A stretch of DNA of 64,000 nt. Origin: Paraclostridium tenue. GTDB taxonomy: Bacteria > Bacillota > Clostridia > Peptostreptococcales > Peptostreptococcaceae. Positions 8,458 through 17,478 of this stretch are shown one piece after another (within the stretch, counting starts at the first letter, position 1; each line of letters starts with the position of its first letter). Under the pieces are notes generated by a model, which saw nothing but the letters and a program-made list of their open reading frames with translations, was not told where the DNA came from and made no database searches. Position numbers and translations under genes: made by a program. The stretch is taken from NCBI RefSeq assembly GCF_015668515.1, contig NZ_JADPFO010000008.1:1-64000 (forward strand). Direction: 5' to 3'.

Positions 8458-9156
8458 ATGTTGAAAAAAGGAGTAATTGCTATAGCTATTGCAGTATTTG
8501 TATTTCAGATGTATAGCTTAATAGCATCTAAAGAAAAAGATACTTATGCAGATGAACAAAAAGCACAAGTTCATGAAGTTAAAGAAGAAAAACCAAAGCA
8601 TAATGTAAGTGATTATGTAGAAGGAGAAAAACCTTTATATATAGATGGTATATTAGTTGTAAATAAAGATTATGGACTTCCTAAAGACTATGCTCCTGAA
8701 AGTGGGAGAGAAGATACAGAGGCAATGAAGGCTTTTAAAGAAATGAAAGCAGCAGCAAAAAAAGATGGGATTATAATAAATATTAGAAGTGGCTATAGAA
8801 GTTATAATACTCAAGTACAGCTATATAATAATTATGTGAAAAAGGATGGAAAAGCAGAAGCAGATAGATACTCTGCTAGACCTGGATTTAGTGAACATCA
8901 AACTGGATTAGTATTAGATATAACTACAGGTAATACATCAAGACCAATAGGGACATGGTTTGATAATACACCACAAGCTAAATGGTTGTATGAAAATGCA
9001 TATAAATATGGTTTTATCCTTAGATATCCTGAAGGAAAAGAAGATATTACAGGATATATGTATGAATCATGGCATTATAGATATATAGGAAAAAAAGATA
9101 GTCAACATTTTAATATGAATAATTTAACCCTAGAAGAATATTTAGGATTAAAATAA
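8458..9156 (+). CDS. VanY-type D-Ala-D-Ala carboxypeptidase (M15B), membrane-anchored
   Basis: A peptidase of the VanY/LdcB M15B family that trims D-Ala (or the peptide stem) from peptidoglycan outside the membrane. An N-terminal hydrophobic segment (GVIAIAIAVFVFQMYSLIA) acts as signal anchor, followed by a Lys/Glu-rich linker. Catalytic zinc motifs are visible: SGYRSY, GFSEHQTGLVLDI with His and Asp, and ESWHYRYI with the third His. The start is placed at 8458 (MLKKGV) because GGGGGAAG (8448-8455) is its SD. The earlier ATG at 8446 has no SD and overlaps that element. It is monocistronic with its own terminator. Confidence 0.9.
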   Translation: MLKKGVIAIAIAVFVFQMYSLIASKEKDTYADEQKAQVHEVKEEKPKHNVSDYVEGEKPLYIDGILVVNKDYGLPKDYAPESGREDTEAMKAFKEMKAAAKKDGIIINIRSGYRSYNTQVQLYNNYVKKDGKAEADRYSARPGFSEHQTGLVLDITTGNTSRPIGTWFDNTPQAKWLYENAYKYGFILRYPEGKEDITGYMYESWHYRYIGKKDSQHFNMNNLTLEEYLGLK

Positions 9157-9183
9157 AAAGGATGCTAAAAGCATCCTTTTCAT
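9157..9183. terminator. Bidirectional terminator between convergent genes
   Basis: AAAAGGATGC TAAAA GCATCCTTTT is a symmetric hairpin with A and T tracts on both sides. It lies between the carboxypeptidase gene (plus) and the Lrp-type regulator (minus). Confidence 0.85.
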
Positions 9184-9194
9184 TTTAATTGATT

Positions 9195-9623
9195 TTATAA
9201 TATTGATTTAGACTCTATTATTGTTGATAATATAACTGAGGTTTTAGTTCTACCTACTTGTTTTATTTTATCAATGACTTTTTCAAGTTCATACATATCT
9301 TTAACTATTACTTTTAAAAGTAAACAGTCTTCACCAGTTATATGATGACATTCTACAATACGATTATCATCCTTAGCATATTCTATAAAACTGCTGTAAT
9401 TTTCACTAGGTAAAGATATATTTATAAAAGATTTAATTACTCTACCTAACTTATCTGGATTTACTATAGCTTTATAGCCTTGTATAATTCCAGACTCTTC
9501 AAGTCTTTTAACTCTTTCAGATACAGCTGGGGAAGTTAAACCAACTATCTTACCTAAATCTTTCATAGAAATTCTTCCATCTTTTTGTAATATTTCTATA
9601 ATTTTGTAGTCTGTTATATCCAT
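9195..9623 (-). CDS. Lrp/AsnC-family transcriptional regulator
   Basis: A 142-residue feast/famine regulator. The N-terminal AsnC helix-turn-helix starts at DYKIIEILQKDGRISMKDL and includes LTSPAVSERVKRLEESGII. The C-terminal RAM domain, which binds amino acids and drives oligomerisation, spans about residues 60-140 and includes VECHHITGEDCLLLKV. It lies 28 bp downstream of pncB on the same strand and may share its transcript. SD GGGGG precedes the start. The effector and targets cannot be told from sequence. Confidence 0.93.
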   Translation of the reverse strand: MDITDYKIIEILQKDGRISMKDLGKIVGLTSPAVSERVKRLEESGIIQGYKAIVNPDKLGRVIKSFINISLPSENYSSFIEYAKDDNRIVECHHITGEDCLLLKVIVKDMYELEKVIDKIKQVGRTKTSVILSTIIESKSIL

Positions 9624-9651
9624 ATTTGGACCCCCTTCAATTGATACTGAT

Positions 9652-11082
9652 TTAAATATTTTTTTTAGTATTTAACATGGAATTTTTTAGGTTCCAAAGT
9701 TTTTCGGATAAGTCAACTTTATAAGTTTGAGGATATATTAATCTTTTATATTCTCTCCATAAAGTATTTAATTCATTTTTAGTATACTCTTTAATTTCTA
9801 ATACAGATCTATGTTTATAAGCACATTTCCCTTCAATAAATAAAGGTTGTAGTAACTCCCTGATTGTATAGTTTTTAAATATTTTCTTTTTCCAAGTATA
9901 TACTGGATGGAATATAGTAAGAGGTTTAGTAGTATCTATAACCTCATCTTCAAGCATTACTAAATCAGCTTCAGCTTTTCCTTGAGTATTATATATTCTA
10001 ACCACTTTTTTATATCCTGGGTTAGTTATTTTTTCTGGATCTTCAGAAATTTTAATTTTAGGTTCAAAGCTATCATCTTTATATGAAGCAACAAGTTTAT
10101 AAACTCCTCCAAGAGAAGGTGAATCAGATGATGTTATTAATTTTGTTCCAACTCCCCAAGAATTAATAGGAGAACCTGAAGATTTTAATTCAGAAATAGC
10201 ATGTTCATCTAAATCATTAGATGCTGTTATTTTTACATTATCAAAACCTTCTGCATCTAATAGCTTTTTACATTCTTTAGATAAATAATCTAGATCTCCT
10301 GAATCAAGTCTTATACCCATTGGTTCAAATCCTTTTTTTCTCAAATCTTTAAACACTTTTATAGCATTAGGTACACCACTATTTAAAACATCATAAGTAT
10401 CTACTAATAAAAGACATTTATCTGGATAAATATTAGCATAAGCTTCAAAAGCTTCTAATTCCGAATCAAATTTTTGAACCCAGCTGTGAGCATGAGTTCC
10501 TACTATAGGTATATTAAACATTTTCCCAGCAAGTACATTTGCAGTAGCGCTACATCCCCCAATTATAGCTGCTCTTGCACCATAAATACCAGCATCAGGA
10601 CCTTGAGCACGTCTTAGCCCAAATTCTAATACAGAATCATCTTGAGCTGCAAAACAAACTCTAGAAGCTTTAGTAGCAATTAATGATTGAAAATTAATAA
10701 TTGTAAGTAGCGCAGTTTCAATAAGTTGAGCTTGATACAGAGGCGCTTTTATCCTTATTATAGGTTCATTTGGAAACATAACAGTACCTTCAGGAACTGC
10801 ATAAATATCTCCTGTAAATTTAAATTTTTTTAAGAAGTTTAAAAAATTTTCTGAGAACAAGTTTAAACTCCTAAGATAGTCTAAATCGCTATCTGAAAAA
10901 TTAAGGTTATTTATGTATTCAACAAGTTGATCTATACCGCAAACTATAGTATACCCACCTTTGCAAGCGTTTTTCCTAAAGAACATATCAAATACAACAA
11001 TATCATTATGGACATTATTCTCAAAATATCCATTAATCATAGTGAGTTGATATAAATCAGTAAGAAGTGTTAAATTTTTCAT
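9652..11082 (-). CDS. pncB: Nicotinate phosphoribosyltransferase
   Basis: A 476-residue enzyme of the Preiss-Handler NAD salvage route, converting nicotinate and PRPP to nicotinate mononucleotide. It opens with LLTDLYQLTMINGYF, the family signature. The phospho-accepting histidine region GTHAHSWVQKF lies near 195-205, with MGIRLDSGDL and SWGVGTKLITS further on for PRPP binding. The length fits the longer bacterial PncB2-like form. SD AAGGAGA lies upstream. It is on the minus strand with the Lrp-type regulator downstream and spmA divergent. No NAD riboswitch is evident in the 130-bp leader. Confidence 0.93.
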   Translation of the reverse strand: MKNLTLLTDLYQLTMINGYFENNVHNDIVVFDMFFRKNACKGGYTIVCGIDQLVEYINNLNFSDSDLDYLRSLNLFSENFLNFLKKFKFTGDIYAVPEGTVMFPNEPIIRIKAPLYQAQLIETALLTIINFQSLIATKASRVCFAAQDDSVLEFGLRRAQGPDAGIYGARAAIIGGCSATANVLAGKMFNIPIVGTHAHSWVQKFDSELEAFEAYANIYPDKCLLLVDTYDVLNSGVPNAIKVFKDLRKKGFEPMGIRLDSGDLDYLSKECKKLLDAEGFDNVKITASNDLDEHAISELKSSGSPINSWGVGTKLITSSDSPSLGGVYKLVASYKDDSFEPKIKISEDPEKITNPGYKKVVRIYNTQGKAEADLVMLEDEVIDTTKPLTIFHPVYTWKKKIFKNYTIRELLQPLFIEGKCAYKHRSVLEIKEYTKNELNTLWREYKRLIYPQTYKVDLSEKLWNLKNSMLNTKKNI

Positions 11083-11231
11083 TATATATCTCCTTATTAC
11101 CCTAAAAATATAAATAAATTAGATAATTATACTTAATCATAATATAGAATAAGTTTCAAGTATAATCTCATAACTTAATATCATAAAATTGATAAGAGGG
11201 GGGGATTTATATCACAAAGATATGGTTTTGG

Positions 11232-11789
11232 ATGATTTTTATTGGTATTATTGGAAGTATATTCACCAATAATTTAGGGCAATTAAATGATGTAATATTA
11301 AGTGAAGCATCTAGGGGAATTGAATTTGCAGTTAGTTTAGCTGGAATAATGGCTTTGTGGATGGGAATTATGAATATAGCAAAAGACTCTGGGTTGATAA
11401 ATAAAATAGGTGATATGTTATATCCAATTTTAAAAAAATTATTTCCATCTGTACCTAAAGGGCATAAAGCTATGTCATATATAGTTATGAATATAGTTTT
11501 AAATATGTTAGGAGCAGGAAATGGAGCAACTGCTTTTGGACTTAAAGCCATGAATGAATTGCAAACATTAAATAATAAAAAAGACACAGCTACAAACGAT
11601 ATGATTATGTTTTTAGTAATAAATATTTCTTCTATACAGATTATTCCATTTACTATGATAAAATTAAGATTAGATGGAGGAGCTGCTAATCCAAGTGAGA
11701 TAATACCTACTACTTTATTTGCAACGCTTATCTCTACGGTAGTTGCTATTACAACTTGTAAGGTGTTTCAAAGAAGGAGGTATAGATGA
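11232..11789 (+). CDS. spmA: Spore maturation protein A (SpmA), start uncertain
   Basis: A 185-residue multi-pass membrane protein of the SpmA/nucleoside-recognition family, needed with SpmB for spore-core dehydration in Bacillus. MNIVLNMLGAGNGATAFGLKAM is the family core. The first ATG (11232) has no SD and would cut the start of the first helix. A strong SD (GGGGGGG, 11198-11204) stands six bases before an in-frame ATC at 11211. Starting there gives xTKIWFWMIFIG, aligning well with B. subtilis SpmA MVNIIW. A rare non-AUG start at 11211 is therefore likely; the ATG coordinate is kept as the conservative call. It overlaps spmB by 4 bp. Confidence 0.88.
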   Translation: MIFIGIIGSIFTNNLGQLNDVILSEASRGIEFAVSLAGIMALWMGIMNIAKDSGLINKIGDMLYPILKKLFPSVPKGHKAMSYIVMNIVLNMLGAGNGATAFGLKAMNELQTLNNKKDTATNDMIMFLVINISSIQIIPFTMIKLRLDGGAANPSEIIPTTLFATLISTVVAITTCKVFQRRRYR

Positions 11790-12313
11790 TGTTAAATATA
11801 TTTTCTAACTCAATAATACCTGTAATAATTTTAATTATAGTAGTTCATGGAAAAATAAAAGGTGTAGATATATATGATAGCTTTGTCAAAGGTGCAATTG
11901 ATGGTTTAAAAGCTACCTGGGGTATACTACCGTACATAATAGGAATATTTTTAGCAATAGGAATATTTAAAAGTGGAAAAGGTATAGATATGTTGGAATT
12001 TATATTTAAACCTATAACTGATTTACTTAGTATACCTAAAGAGTTAATAGGTCTTATAGTTATAAAGCCATTATCAGGAAGTGGAGCTTTAGGTATGTAT
12101 AATGAACTTGCAACTAGAGTTGGAATGGGTACAATAATTGAAAAGATGGGGGCAACTATAGTAGGTGCTTCAGAAACAATATTTTATACTATGGCAATAT
12201 ACTTTGGAAGTTTAAAAATTAAAAATACTAGGCATACTTTAACTTGCTCTATGATTAGTCATATTGCGGGAGTAGTAGCTGCTGTATTTATATGTTACAT
12301 ATTATTTAGTTAA
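11786..12313 (+). CDS. spmB: Spore maturation protein B (SpmB)
   Basis: A 175-residue integral membrane protein, partner of SpmA, with hydrophobic segments at the N-terminus (IIPVIILIIVVHGKIKG), in the middle (GILPYIIGIFLAIGIF) and at the C-terminus. The family motif KPLSGSGALGMYNEL lies near residues 90-104, and TIVGASETIFYTMAIYFGS follows. It overlaps the spmA stop (ATGATG context), so the genes are translationally coupled. It is expected in the sporulating cell's membranes, where the pair affects core water content and heat resistance. Confidence 0.92.
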   Translation: MMLNIFSNSIIPVIILIIVVHGKIKGVDIYDSFVKGAIDGLKATWGILPYIIGIFLAIGIFKSGKGIDMLEFIFKPITDLLSIPKELIGLIVIKPLSGSGALGMYNELATRVGMGTIIEKMGATIVGASETIFYTMAIYFGSLKIKNTRHTLTCSMISHIAGVVAAVFICYILFS

Positions 12314-12341
12314 AATTATTTTGAAAAATTCAAAAAATATA

Positions 12342-12370
12342 TTTACAATTTAAATTTAAGTAACTATAAT
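12342..12370 (+). promoter_or_regulatory. Sigma-A-type promoter for the arginine T-box operon
   Basis: TTTACA (12342-12347), a 17-nt gap, and TATAAT (12365-12370). Transcription would begin near 12377, about 25 nt before stem I of the T-box. Confidence 0.65.
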
Positions 12371-12402
12371 TAGCTTATAAAAAAGATTTATAAAATAAAT
12401 TC

Positions 12403-12628
12403 TATGAAAAAGAGAGTAGCACTAAATGAAGTTTCAGCGAGCTAGGGTTGGTGTGAGCCTAGTAATGAAGTTTAATGTGAAGAGAGCTTTGGAGAAGATT
12501 ACTTGAACTAATAGTATGGTAATCGGTGAGCCTGCCTTAAAGGATTGAGTGGATAAGTTTACTTATCAATTAGAGTGGTAACGCGGATATAATTCGTCTC
12601 TTGGTTTTTTAACCAAGGGACTTTTTTA
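12403..12628 (+). promoter_or_regulatory. T-box riboswitch, arginine-type specifier (AGA)
   Basis: A full T-box leader. Stem I starts with AAAG and GAGTA (the AGTA turn), continues through GCGAGCTAGGG ... GTGAGCCTAG, and closes with CTTTGGAG. Aligned to the Met T-box in this same window, the triplet before the conserved purine and stem strand is AGA at 12483-12485, an arginine codon; GAG is possible if the register shifts by one. The T-box AGAGTGGTAACGCGG lies at 12572-12586. The terminator GTCTCTTGGTT / AACCAAGGGAC with T6 lies at 12596-12627. It controls the ABC importer, making the substrate probably arginine. Confidence 0.85.
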
Positions 12629-12666
12629 ATATATAGAATTATATTATGTATTATCATTTATTGGCT

Positions 12667-12733
12667 AACTTATCAATGAGAGTGGTACCACGGATAATTT
12701 CGTCTCTTAGCAAAATGCTAAGGGGCTTTTTTA
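12667..12733 (+). promoter_or_regulatory. Second, truncated T-box decision module (no stem I)
   Basis: About 106 nt after the first T-box, the sequence ACTTATCAAT..AGAGTGGTA..GGATA..TTCGTCTCTT repeats as GAGAGTGGTACCACGG (12678-12693) followed by a new terminator. That terminator has an 11-bp stem at 12702-12712 / 12716-12726, a three-base loop and a T6 tail. There is no second stem I or specifier loop between 12630 and 12660. It is therefore a duplicated antiterminator/terminator half placed in series. Confidence 0.75.
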
Positions 12734-12822
12734 TTACACAAAACATGTTTTGAAGCTAAAATTAAAATTGAATTATCAAACGATTATCAGTTACTAATAA
12801 TTATTAATTAGGAGGAGTTATT

Positions 12823-13629
12823 ATGAAAAAAATTAAAAAATCAATATATGCAGTTTTAATAGGAATATTAAGCTTATCGGTAGTAGGATGTTCTTCAAAA
12901 GAAGAAAAAAGTCAGCTACAAGCAATAAAGGATAAAGGGGTATTAACAATAGGAACTAGTGCTGATTATCCACCTTATGAATTTCATAAAGAGATAAATG
13001 GTAAAGATACTATTGTAGGATTTGAAATGATGATGGCTGAAGAAATAGCCAAAGAATTAGGTGTTAAGTTAGATATAAAAGATATGAAATTTGATGGATT
13101 GCTAGGGGCTCTTAAATCAGGAAATGTAGATATGGTTGTTGCAGGTATGAGTCCAACTGAAGAAAGAAAAAAAGCAGTTAACTTTACTGATATTTACTAT
13201 AATGGGGAACATGTTATCTTAGTTAAAGAGCAAAGTAAGAATAAGTATAAATCAATCGATGATTTAAAAAATACGAAAATAGCCGTTCAAAAAGCTAGTC
13301 TTCAAGAAAATATAGCAAAGGATATTATAAAAGCCAATGATATAAAATCATTAGGAAAGATATCTGATGTCATACTAGCACTTCAAAATAATAATGTTGA
13401 TGCAGTTGTAGTAAGCAAAGAAGCCATAGATGGTTACTTAAAGCAATATCCTCAAATTGTAGTGTCTCAAGTTAATTTAGGTGAAAATAAAGAAGAAGGT
13501 TCAGCTATAGCTGTAAATAAAACAGATGATAAAACTTTAATATTAGAAGTTAATAAAGTTATAAATAACTTAAAGGATAAAGGAAAAATAAATGAATATG
13601 TTCAACAAGCTACACAATTAGCACAATAA
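12823..13629 (+). CDS. Amino-acid ABC transporter substrate-binding lipoprotein
   Basis: A 268-residue family 3 periplasmic-type binding protein. The signal peptide is MKKIKKSIYA plus a hydrophobic core, with lipobox VVGC and lipid-anchored Cys23. The SBP_bac_3 fold begins at IKDKGVLTIGTSADYPPYEF and includes GFEMMMAEEIAKELG, DGLLGALKSGNVDMVVAGM and TDIYYNGEH. It captures a polar amino acid outside the membrane and delivers it to the permease encoded next. The arginine-type T-box upstream suggests arginine. SD TAGGAGGAG precedes the ATG. First gene of a three-gene operon. Confidence 0.94.
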   Translation: MKKIKKSIYAVLIGILSLSVVGCSSKEEKSQLQAIKDKGVLTIGTSADYPPYEFHKEINGKDTIVGFEMMMAEEIAKELGVKLDIKDMKFDGLLGALKSGNVDMVVAGMSPTEERKKAVNFTDIYYNGEHVILVKEQSKNKYKSIDDLKNTKIAVQKASLQENIAKDIIKANDIKSLGKISDVILALQNNNVDAVVVSKEAIDGYLKQYPQIVVSQVNLGENKEEGSAIAVNKTDDKTLILEVNKVINNLKDKGKINEYVQQATQLAQ

Positions 13630-13647
13630 ATTTAGGAGGTATTAAAA

Positions 13648-14367
13648 ATGGATTTTTCGTTTTTGAGTAATTACTCACAATTTTTTATAGATGGAACAAA
13701 GATAACTATTGCTATATCTGTATGTACTTTACTTTTGGGATTTATTGTAGGGGTAGTAATATGTTTAGCAAGAATATCTAGAAATAAGGTATTAAGTTTT
13801 TTAGGTAGAGTTTATATAGAGTTTTTAAGAGGAACACCATTGTTAGTTCAAATTTATATAATTTATTTTGGATTTCCTACTATAGGAATTAAATTTCCAA
13901 GTTTAGGACCTATACCTTCTGAATATATTTCTGCAGTAGTTGCGCTTTCTATAAATTCAAGTGCATATATAGCAGAAATATTAAGATCGGGTATACAGTC
14001 AATCGATAAAGGGCAGATGGAAGCTAGTAGATCGCTTGGATTAGATTACTCAACGAGTATGAGATTAGTAATAATACCACAAGCGTTAAAAAATGTACTT
14101 CCAGCTCTTGCTAATGAATTTATAGTTTTAGTAAAAGAGTCATCTATAGTATCTGTTATAGGGATACAAGATTTAATGTATAGTGCAGATATAGTTAAAG
14201 GAAATACTTACTTGGCATTTGAACCATTATTAGTAGCTGCAATGATATATTTTATATTGACATTTACATTATCTAAGCTAGTGGGATTATTAGAATTTAA
14301 GTTAGCAAATAAAAGTGAGAGAGAATCTAACTTTTTAGGTAAATTATTTAAAGCTAGTAATGCATAA
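13648..14367 (+). CDS. Amino-acid ABC transporter permease
   Basis: A 239-residue HisM/GlnP-type permease with about five membrane segments. The cytoplasmic EAA coupling loop is clear ([21 protein letters not shown]), followed by [31 protein letters not shown] near residue 60 is the usual N-terminal signature. It would form the homodimeric channel for the importer with the binding protein upstream and ATPase downstream. SD TAGGAGG lies 6-7 bases before the ATG. Confidence 0.94.
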   Translation: MDFSFLSNYSQFFIDGTKITIAISVCTLLLGFIVGVVICLARISRNKVLSFLGRVYIEFLRGTPLLVQIYIIYFGFPTIGIKFPSLGPIPSEYISAVVALSINSSAYIAEILRSGIQSIDKGQMEASRSLGLDYSTSMRLVIIPQALKNVLPALANEFIVLVKESSIVSVIGIQDLMYSADIVKGNTYLAFEPLLVAAMIYFILTFTLSKLVGLLEFKLANKSERESNFLGKLFKASNA

Positions 14368-14383
14368 TAGGAGGTGTTACATT

Positions 14384-15106
14384 ATGATACAATTAAAAAA
14401 TATACAAAAAAGTTTTGGAAAAAATGAAGTTTTAAAAGATATAAATCTAAATATAAAAAAAGGTGAAATCGTAGCAATTTTAGGTCCTAGTGGATCAGGA
14501 AAAAGTACTTTGTTAAGATGTATAAACCTTTTAGAACAACCAAATGGAGGCGAAATTATTTATAATAGTGAAAATATATTAAATAAAAAATGTGATATTA
14601 ATAAAGTCAGACAAAATATTGGTATGGTATTTCAAAATTTCAACTTGTTTCCAAATATGACTGTACTTGAAAATATAATAGTTGCACCTACTAAATTAAA
14701 AAAAGTAAGCAAAGAAGAAGCCATAAGTGATGCACTAAACTTACTAGATAGAGTTGGATTACTAGAAAAGAAAAATGATTATCCATCTCAACTTTCAGGA
14801 GGACAAAAGCAAAGAATAGCAATAGCTAGAGCATTGGCCATGAAACCAGATATGATTCTATTTGATGAGCCTACATCTGCACTTGATCCAGAGATGGTAA
14901 AGGAAGTATTAGATGTAATGAAAGAGCTTGCAAAAGAAGGAATGACGATGGCAGTTGTAACTCATGAGATTGGATTTGCAAAAGAAGTTGCTAACAAAGT
15001 TGTATTTATGGATGAGGGGTATATATTAGAAGAAGGTACTCCTAAGGAAATTTTTGAAAATACAAAGAACATAAGAACCAAACAATTCTTTGATAAAGTT
15101 ATATAA
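14384..15106 (+). CDS. Amino-acid ABC transporter ATP-binding protein
   Basis: A 240-residue GlnQ/HisP-type ATPase. Walker [11 protein letters not shown]-loop [12 protein letters not shown], signature LSGGQKQR, Walker [15 protein letters not shown] and the switch histidine in VVTHEI are all intact. It powers uptake through the neighbouring permease. The start is put at 14384 because AGGAGG sits eight bases ahead. An in-frame ATG at 14360 lies inside the permease gene without SD. Last gene of the T-box-controlled operon. Confidence 0.95.
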   Translation: MIQLKNIQKSFGKNEVLKDINLNIKKGEIVAILGPSGSGKSTLLRCINLLEQPNGGEIIYNSENILNKKCDINKVRQNIGMVFQNFNLFPNMTVLENIIVAPTKLKKVSKEEAISDALNLLDRVGLLEKKNDYPSQLSGGQKQRIAIARALAMKPDMILFDEPTSALDPEMVKEVLDVMKELAKEGMTMAVVTHEIGFAKEVANKVVFMDEGYILEEGTPKEIFENTKNIRTKQFFDKVI

Positions 15107-15131
15107 AAGCAAGTAATATAGCAAAATAAGA

Positions 15132-15160
15132 TTGACATACTGTGGTAAATTTAATAAAAT
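15132..15160 (+). promoter_or_regulatory. Sigma-A promoter of metS
   Basis: TTGACA (15132-15137), exactly 17 nt, then TAAAAT (15155-15160). The predicted start near 15167 gives a ~365-nt leader that contains the Met T-box. Confidence 0.8.
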
Positions 15161-15244
15161 TAAGCTTAATAAGTTAATATAAAAATATTCACAAAAATGG
15201 TGAATAAAACATAATATTTATGTAAATTATATAAACAATTAAGC

Positions 15245-15495
15245 TATGAAAAGATGAGTAAGTAACAATTTTTTCTACAGAGAGCTAGGGTAGGTGAAAG
15301 CTAGTGTTAAAAGAATTACTGAATATGGTCTTGGAGCTATTTTATCCGAATAATAGACTAAGTCTATTTTTAAGATAGAACGGTTAGACTCGTTAACGTC
15401 TTCTAAGATATCTATAAAATAATTATAGATAATTAGGGTGGTACCGCGAATATAACCTCGCCCCTATGATATTACATAGGTGGCGAGTTTTTTAT
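15245..15495 (+). promoter_or_regulatory. T-box riboswitch, methionine specifier (ATG)
   Basis: Stem I opens with AAGAT then GAGTA, carries GAGAGCTAGGG ... GAAAGCTAG, and closes with GTCTTGGAG. The specifier triplet is ATG at 15325-15327. The T-box AGGGTGGTACCGCG lies at 15435-15448. The terminator pairs CTCGCC-CCTATG with CATAGG-GGCGAG and ends in T6. Uncharged tRNA-Met should favour read-through into metS. Confidence 0.92.
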
Positions 15496-15531
15496 TTATA
15501 GAGAAAACATAAATTTGAGGAGGAAATATAT

Positions 15532-17466
15532 ATGACAAAACCTACTTTTTACGTTACAACTCCTATATATTACCCAAGTGGTAACCTACATATAGGACAT
15601 ACTTATACAACTGTTGCAGCAGATGCTATAGCAAGATTTAAGCGTTTCTGTGGATATGATGTAAAGTTTTTAACAGGAACTGACGAACACGGAGAAAAGA
15701 TACAAAAAACTGCTAAAGAAAAAGGAATGACAGAAATAGAGTATCTTGATGGAATGATAGCTGACATACAAAAACTATGGAAGACTATGGATATATCTTA
15801 TGATGATTTCATAAGAACAACTCAAGAAAGACATGAAGTTATAATACAAAAAATATTTACTAAGCTATATGAGCAAGGAGATATATATAAAGGTTCTTAT
15901 GAAGGAAGATATTGTACTCCATGCGAAAGTTTCTGGACAGAGTCTCAATTATTAGAAGGAAACAAATGTCCTGACTGTGGAAGAGACACTTATATAGCGA
16001 AAGAAGAAGCTTACTTCTTTAAACTATCAAAATATGAAGATAGATTAAGAGAACTATTCGCTGATCCTAACTTCTGTTTCCCAGTATCTAGAAAAAATGA
16101 AATGGTTGCAAACTTCTTAGACAAAGGATTAGAAGATTTATGTGTAACTAGAACTACATTTGACTGGGGAATAAAAGTTCCTTTCGATGAAAAACACGTT
16201 ATATATGTTTGGGTAGATGCTTTATGTAATTATATAACTGCATTAGGATATATGAGCGAAGATGATTCTGAATTTAAGAAGTATTGGCCAGCAAATGTTC
16301 ATATAGTAGGAAAAGAAATAATGAGATTCCATACAATAATATGGCCTGCTATACTTATGGCTTTAGGTGAAGAGATGCCTACACAAGTATATGGACATGG
16401 ATGGATATTATTTGATAATGATAAAATGAGTAAATCAAAAGGAAATATAGTTTACCCAGAACAAATGATAGAAAGATATGGAGTAGATGCTCTTAAATAT
16501 TTCTTATTAAGAGAATTTGCATTCGGCCAAGATGGAAACTATACTCATAGAAACTTTGTAACAAGACTTAACTCAGATTTAGCTAATGATTTAGGAAACC
16601 TAGTAAGTAGAACTGTTTCTATGGTTGAAAAATATAATGATGGAATAATACCAATGCCAAAAGTAAGTACTGAATTTGATGCTAGCTTAAAAGAAACTGC
16701 TAAGACTTCAGTAGAAAACTTTGAAATAGAAATGAACAAACTACAATTTAATGAAGCATTAGAGTCAGCTTGGAAGTTAATAAGAAGAACTAACAAGTAT
16801 ATAGATGAAACTATGCCTTGGGCTTTAGCTAAAGATGAAGCTAAGAAAGACGAGTTAGATGCAGTTTTATATAACTTATGTGAATCTATAAGAATAGTAG
16901 CTACTCTTATAAATCCAATGATGAACGATACTGCTAAGAAAATATATGCTCAATTAGGTATAACAGATGAAAATTTAATGACTTGGGAAAGTACTAAAAC
17001 TTTTGGATTAATAAAAGAAAATACAAAAGTTGAAAAAGGAAATGCATTATTCCCAAGATTAGATATAGAAAAAGAAGTAGAAGAACTTCAAGAATTATTT
17101 GCTGAAAAGAAAGAAGAAGCAGAAGCTCCATTAGAGCATAAGCCTGAAATATCTATAGATGATTTAGATAAGATAGAGCTTAGAATAGGTAAAATAGTAA
17201 AATGTGAAAAGCATCCTAAAGCAGATAGATTATTAGTATCACAAGTTAAAATAGGACCAGAAACAAGACAAATAGTATCTGGAATAGCTAAGTGGTATAA
17301 GCCAGAAGATTTAATAGGAAAAGAAGTTACTGTAGTATGTAACTTAAAGCCTGTAAAACTAAGAGGCGTTGAATCTCAAGGTATGATATTAGCTGCAGGA
17401 GATGACGGTGATGATTTAGTATTACCATTAACAGAAGGTGCTAAAGACGGTTGCGAAGTTAGATAA
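15532..17466 (+). CDS. metS: Methionyl-tRNA synthetase
   Basis: A 644-residue class I synthetase that charges tRNA-Met. The HIGH box is at 20-23 (NLHIGH), the KMSKS loop at 298-302, and a zinc knuckle CTPC...CPDC near 127-147. The anticodon-binding helices follow. The C-terminal EMAP/Trbp111-type tRNA-binding domain occupies about the last 105 residues ([21 protein letters not shown]). The length fits the dimeric Gram-positive form. It has its own promoter and Met T-box and is followed after 12 bp by tatD. Confidence 0.97.
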   Translation: MTKPTFYVTTPIYYPSGNLHIGHTYTTVAADAIARFKRFCGYDVKFLTGTDEHGEKIQKTAKEKGMTEIEYLDGMIADIQKLWKTMDISYDDFIRTTQERHEVIIQKIFTKLYEQGDIYKGSYEGRYCTPCESFWTESQLLEGNKCPDCGRDTYIAKEEAYFFKLSKYEDRLRELFADPNFCFPVSRKNEMVANFLDKGLEDLCVTRTTFDWGIKVPFDEKHVIYVWVDALCNYITALGYMSEDDSEFKKYWPANVHIVGKEIMRFHTIIWPAILMALGEEMPTQVYGHGWILFDNDKMSKSKGNIVYPEQMIERYGVDALKYFLLREFAFGQDGNYTHRNFVTRLNSDLANDLGNLVSRTVSMVEKYNDGIIPMPKVSTEFDASLKETAKTSVENFEIEMNKLQFNEALESAWKLIRRTNKYIDETMPWALAKDEAKKDELDAVLYNLCESIRIVATLINPMMNDTAKKIYAQLGITDENLMTWESTKTFGLIKENTKVEKGNALFPRLDIEKEVEELQELFAEKKEEAEAPLEHKPEISIDDLDKIELRIGKIVKCEKHPKADRLLVSQVKIGPETRQIVSGIAKWYKPEDLIGKEVTVVCNLKPVKLRGVESQGMILAAGDDGDDLVLPLTEGAKDGCEVR

Positions 17467-17478
17467 GGAGATGACGAA

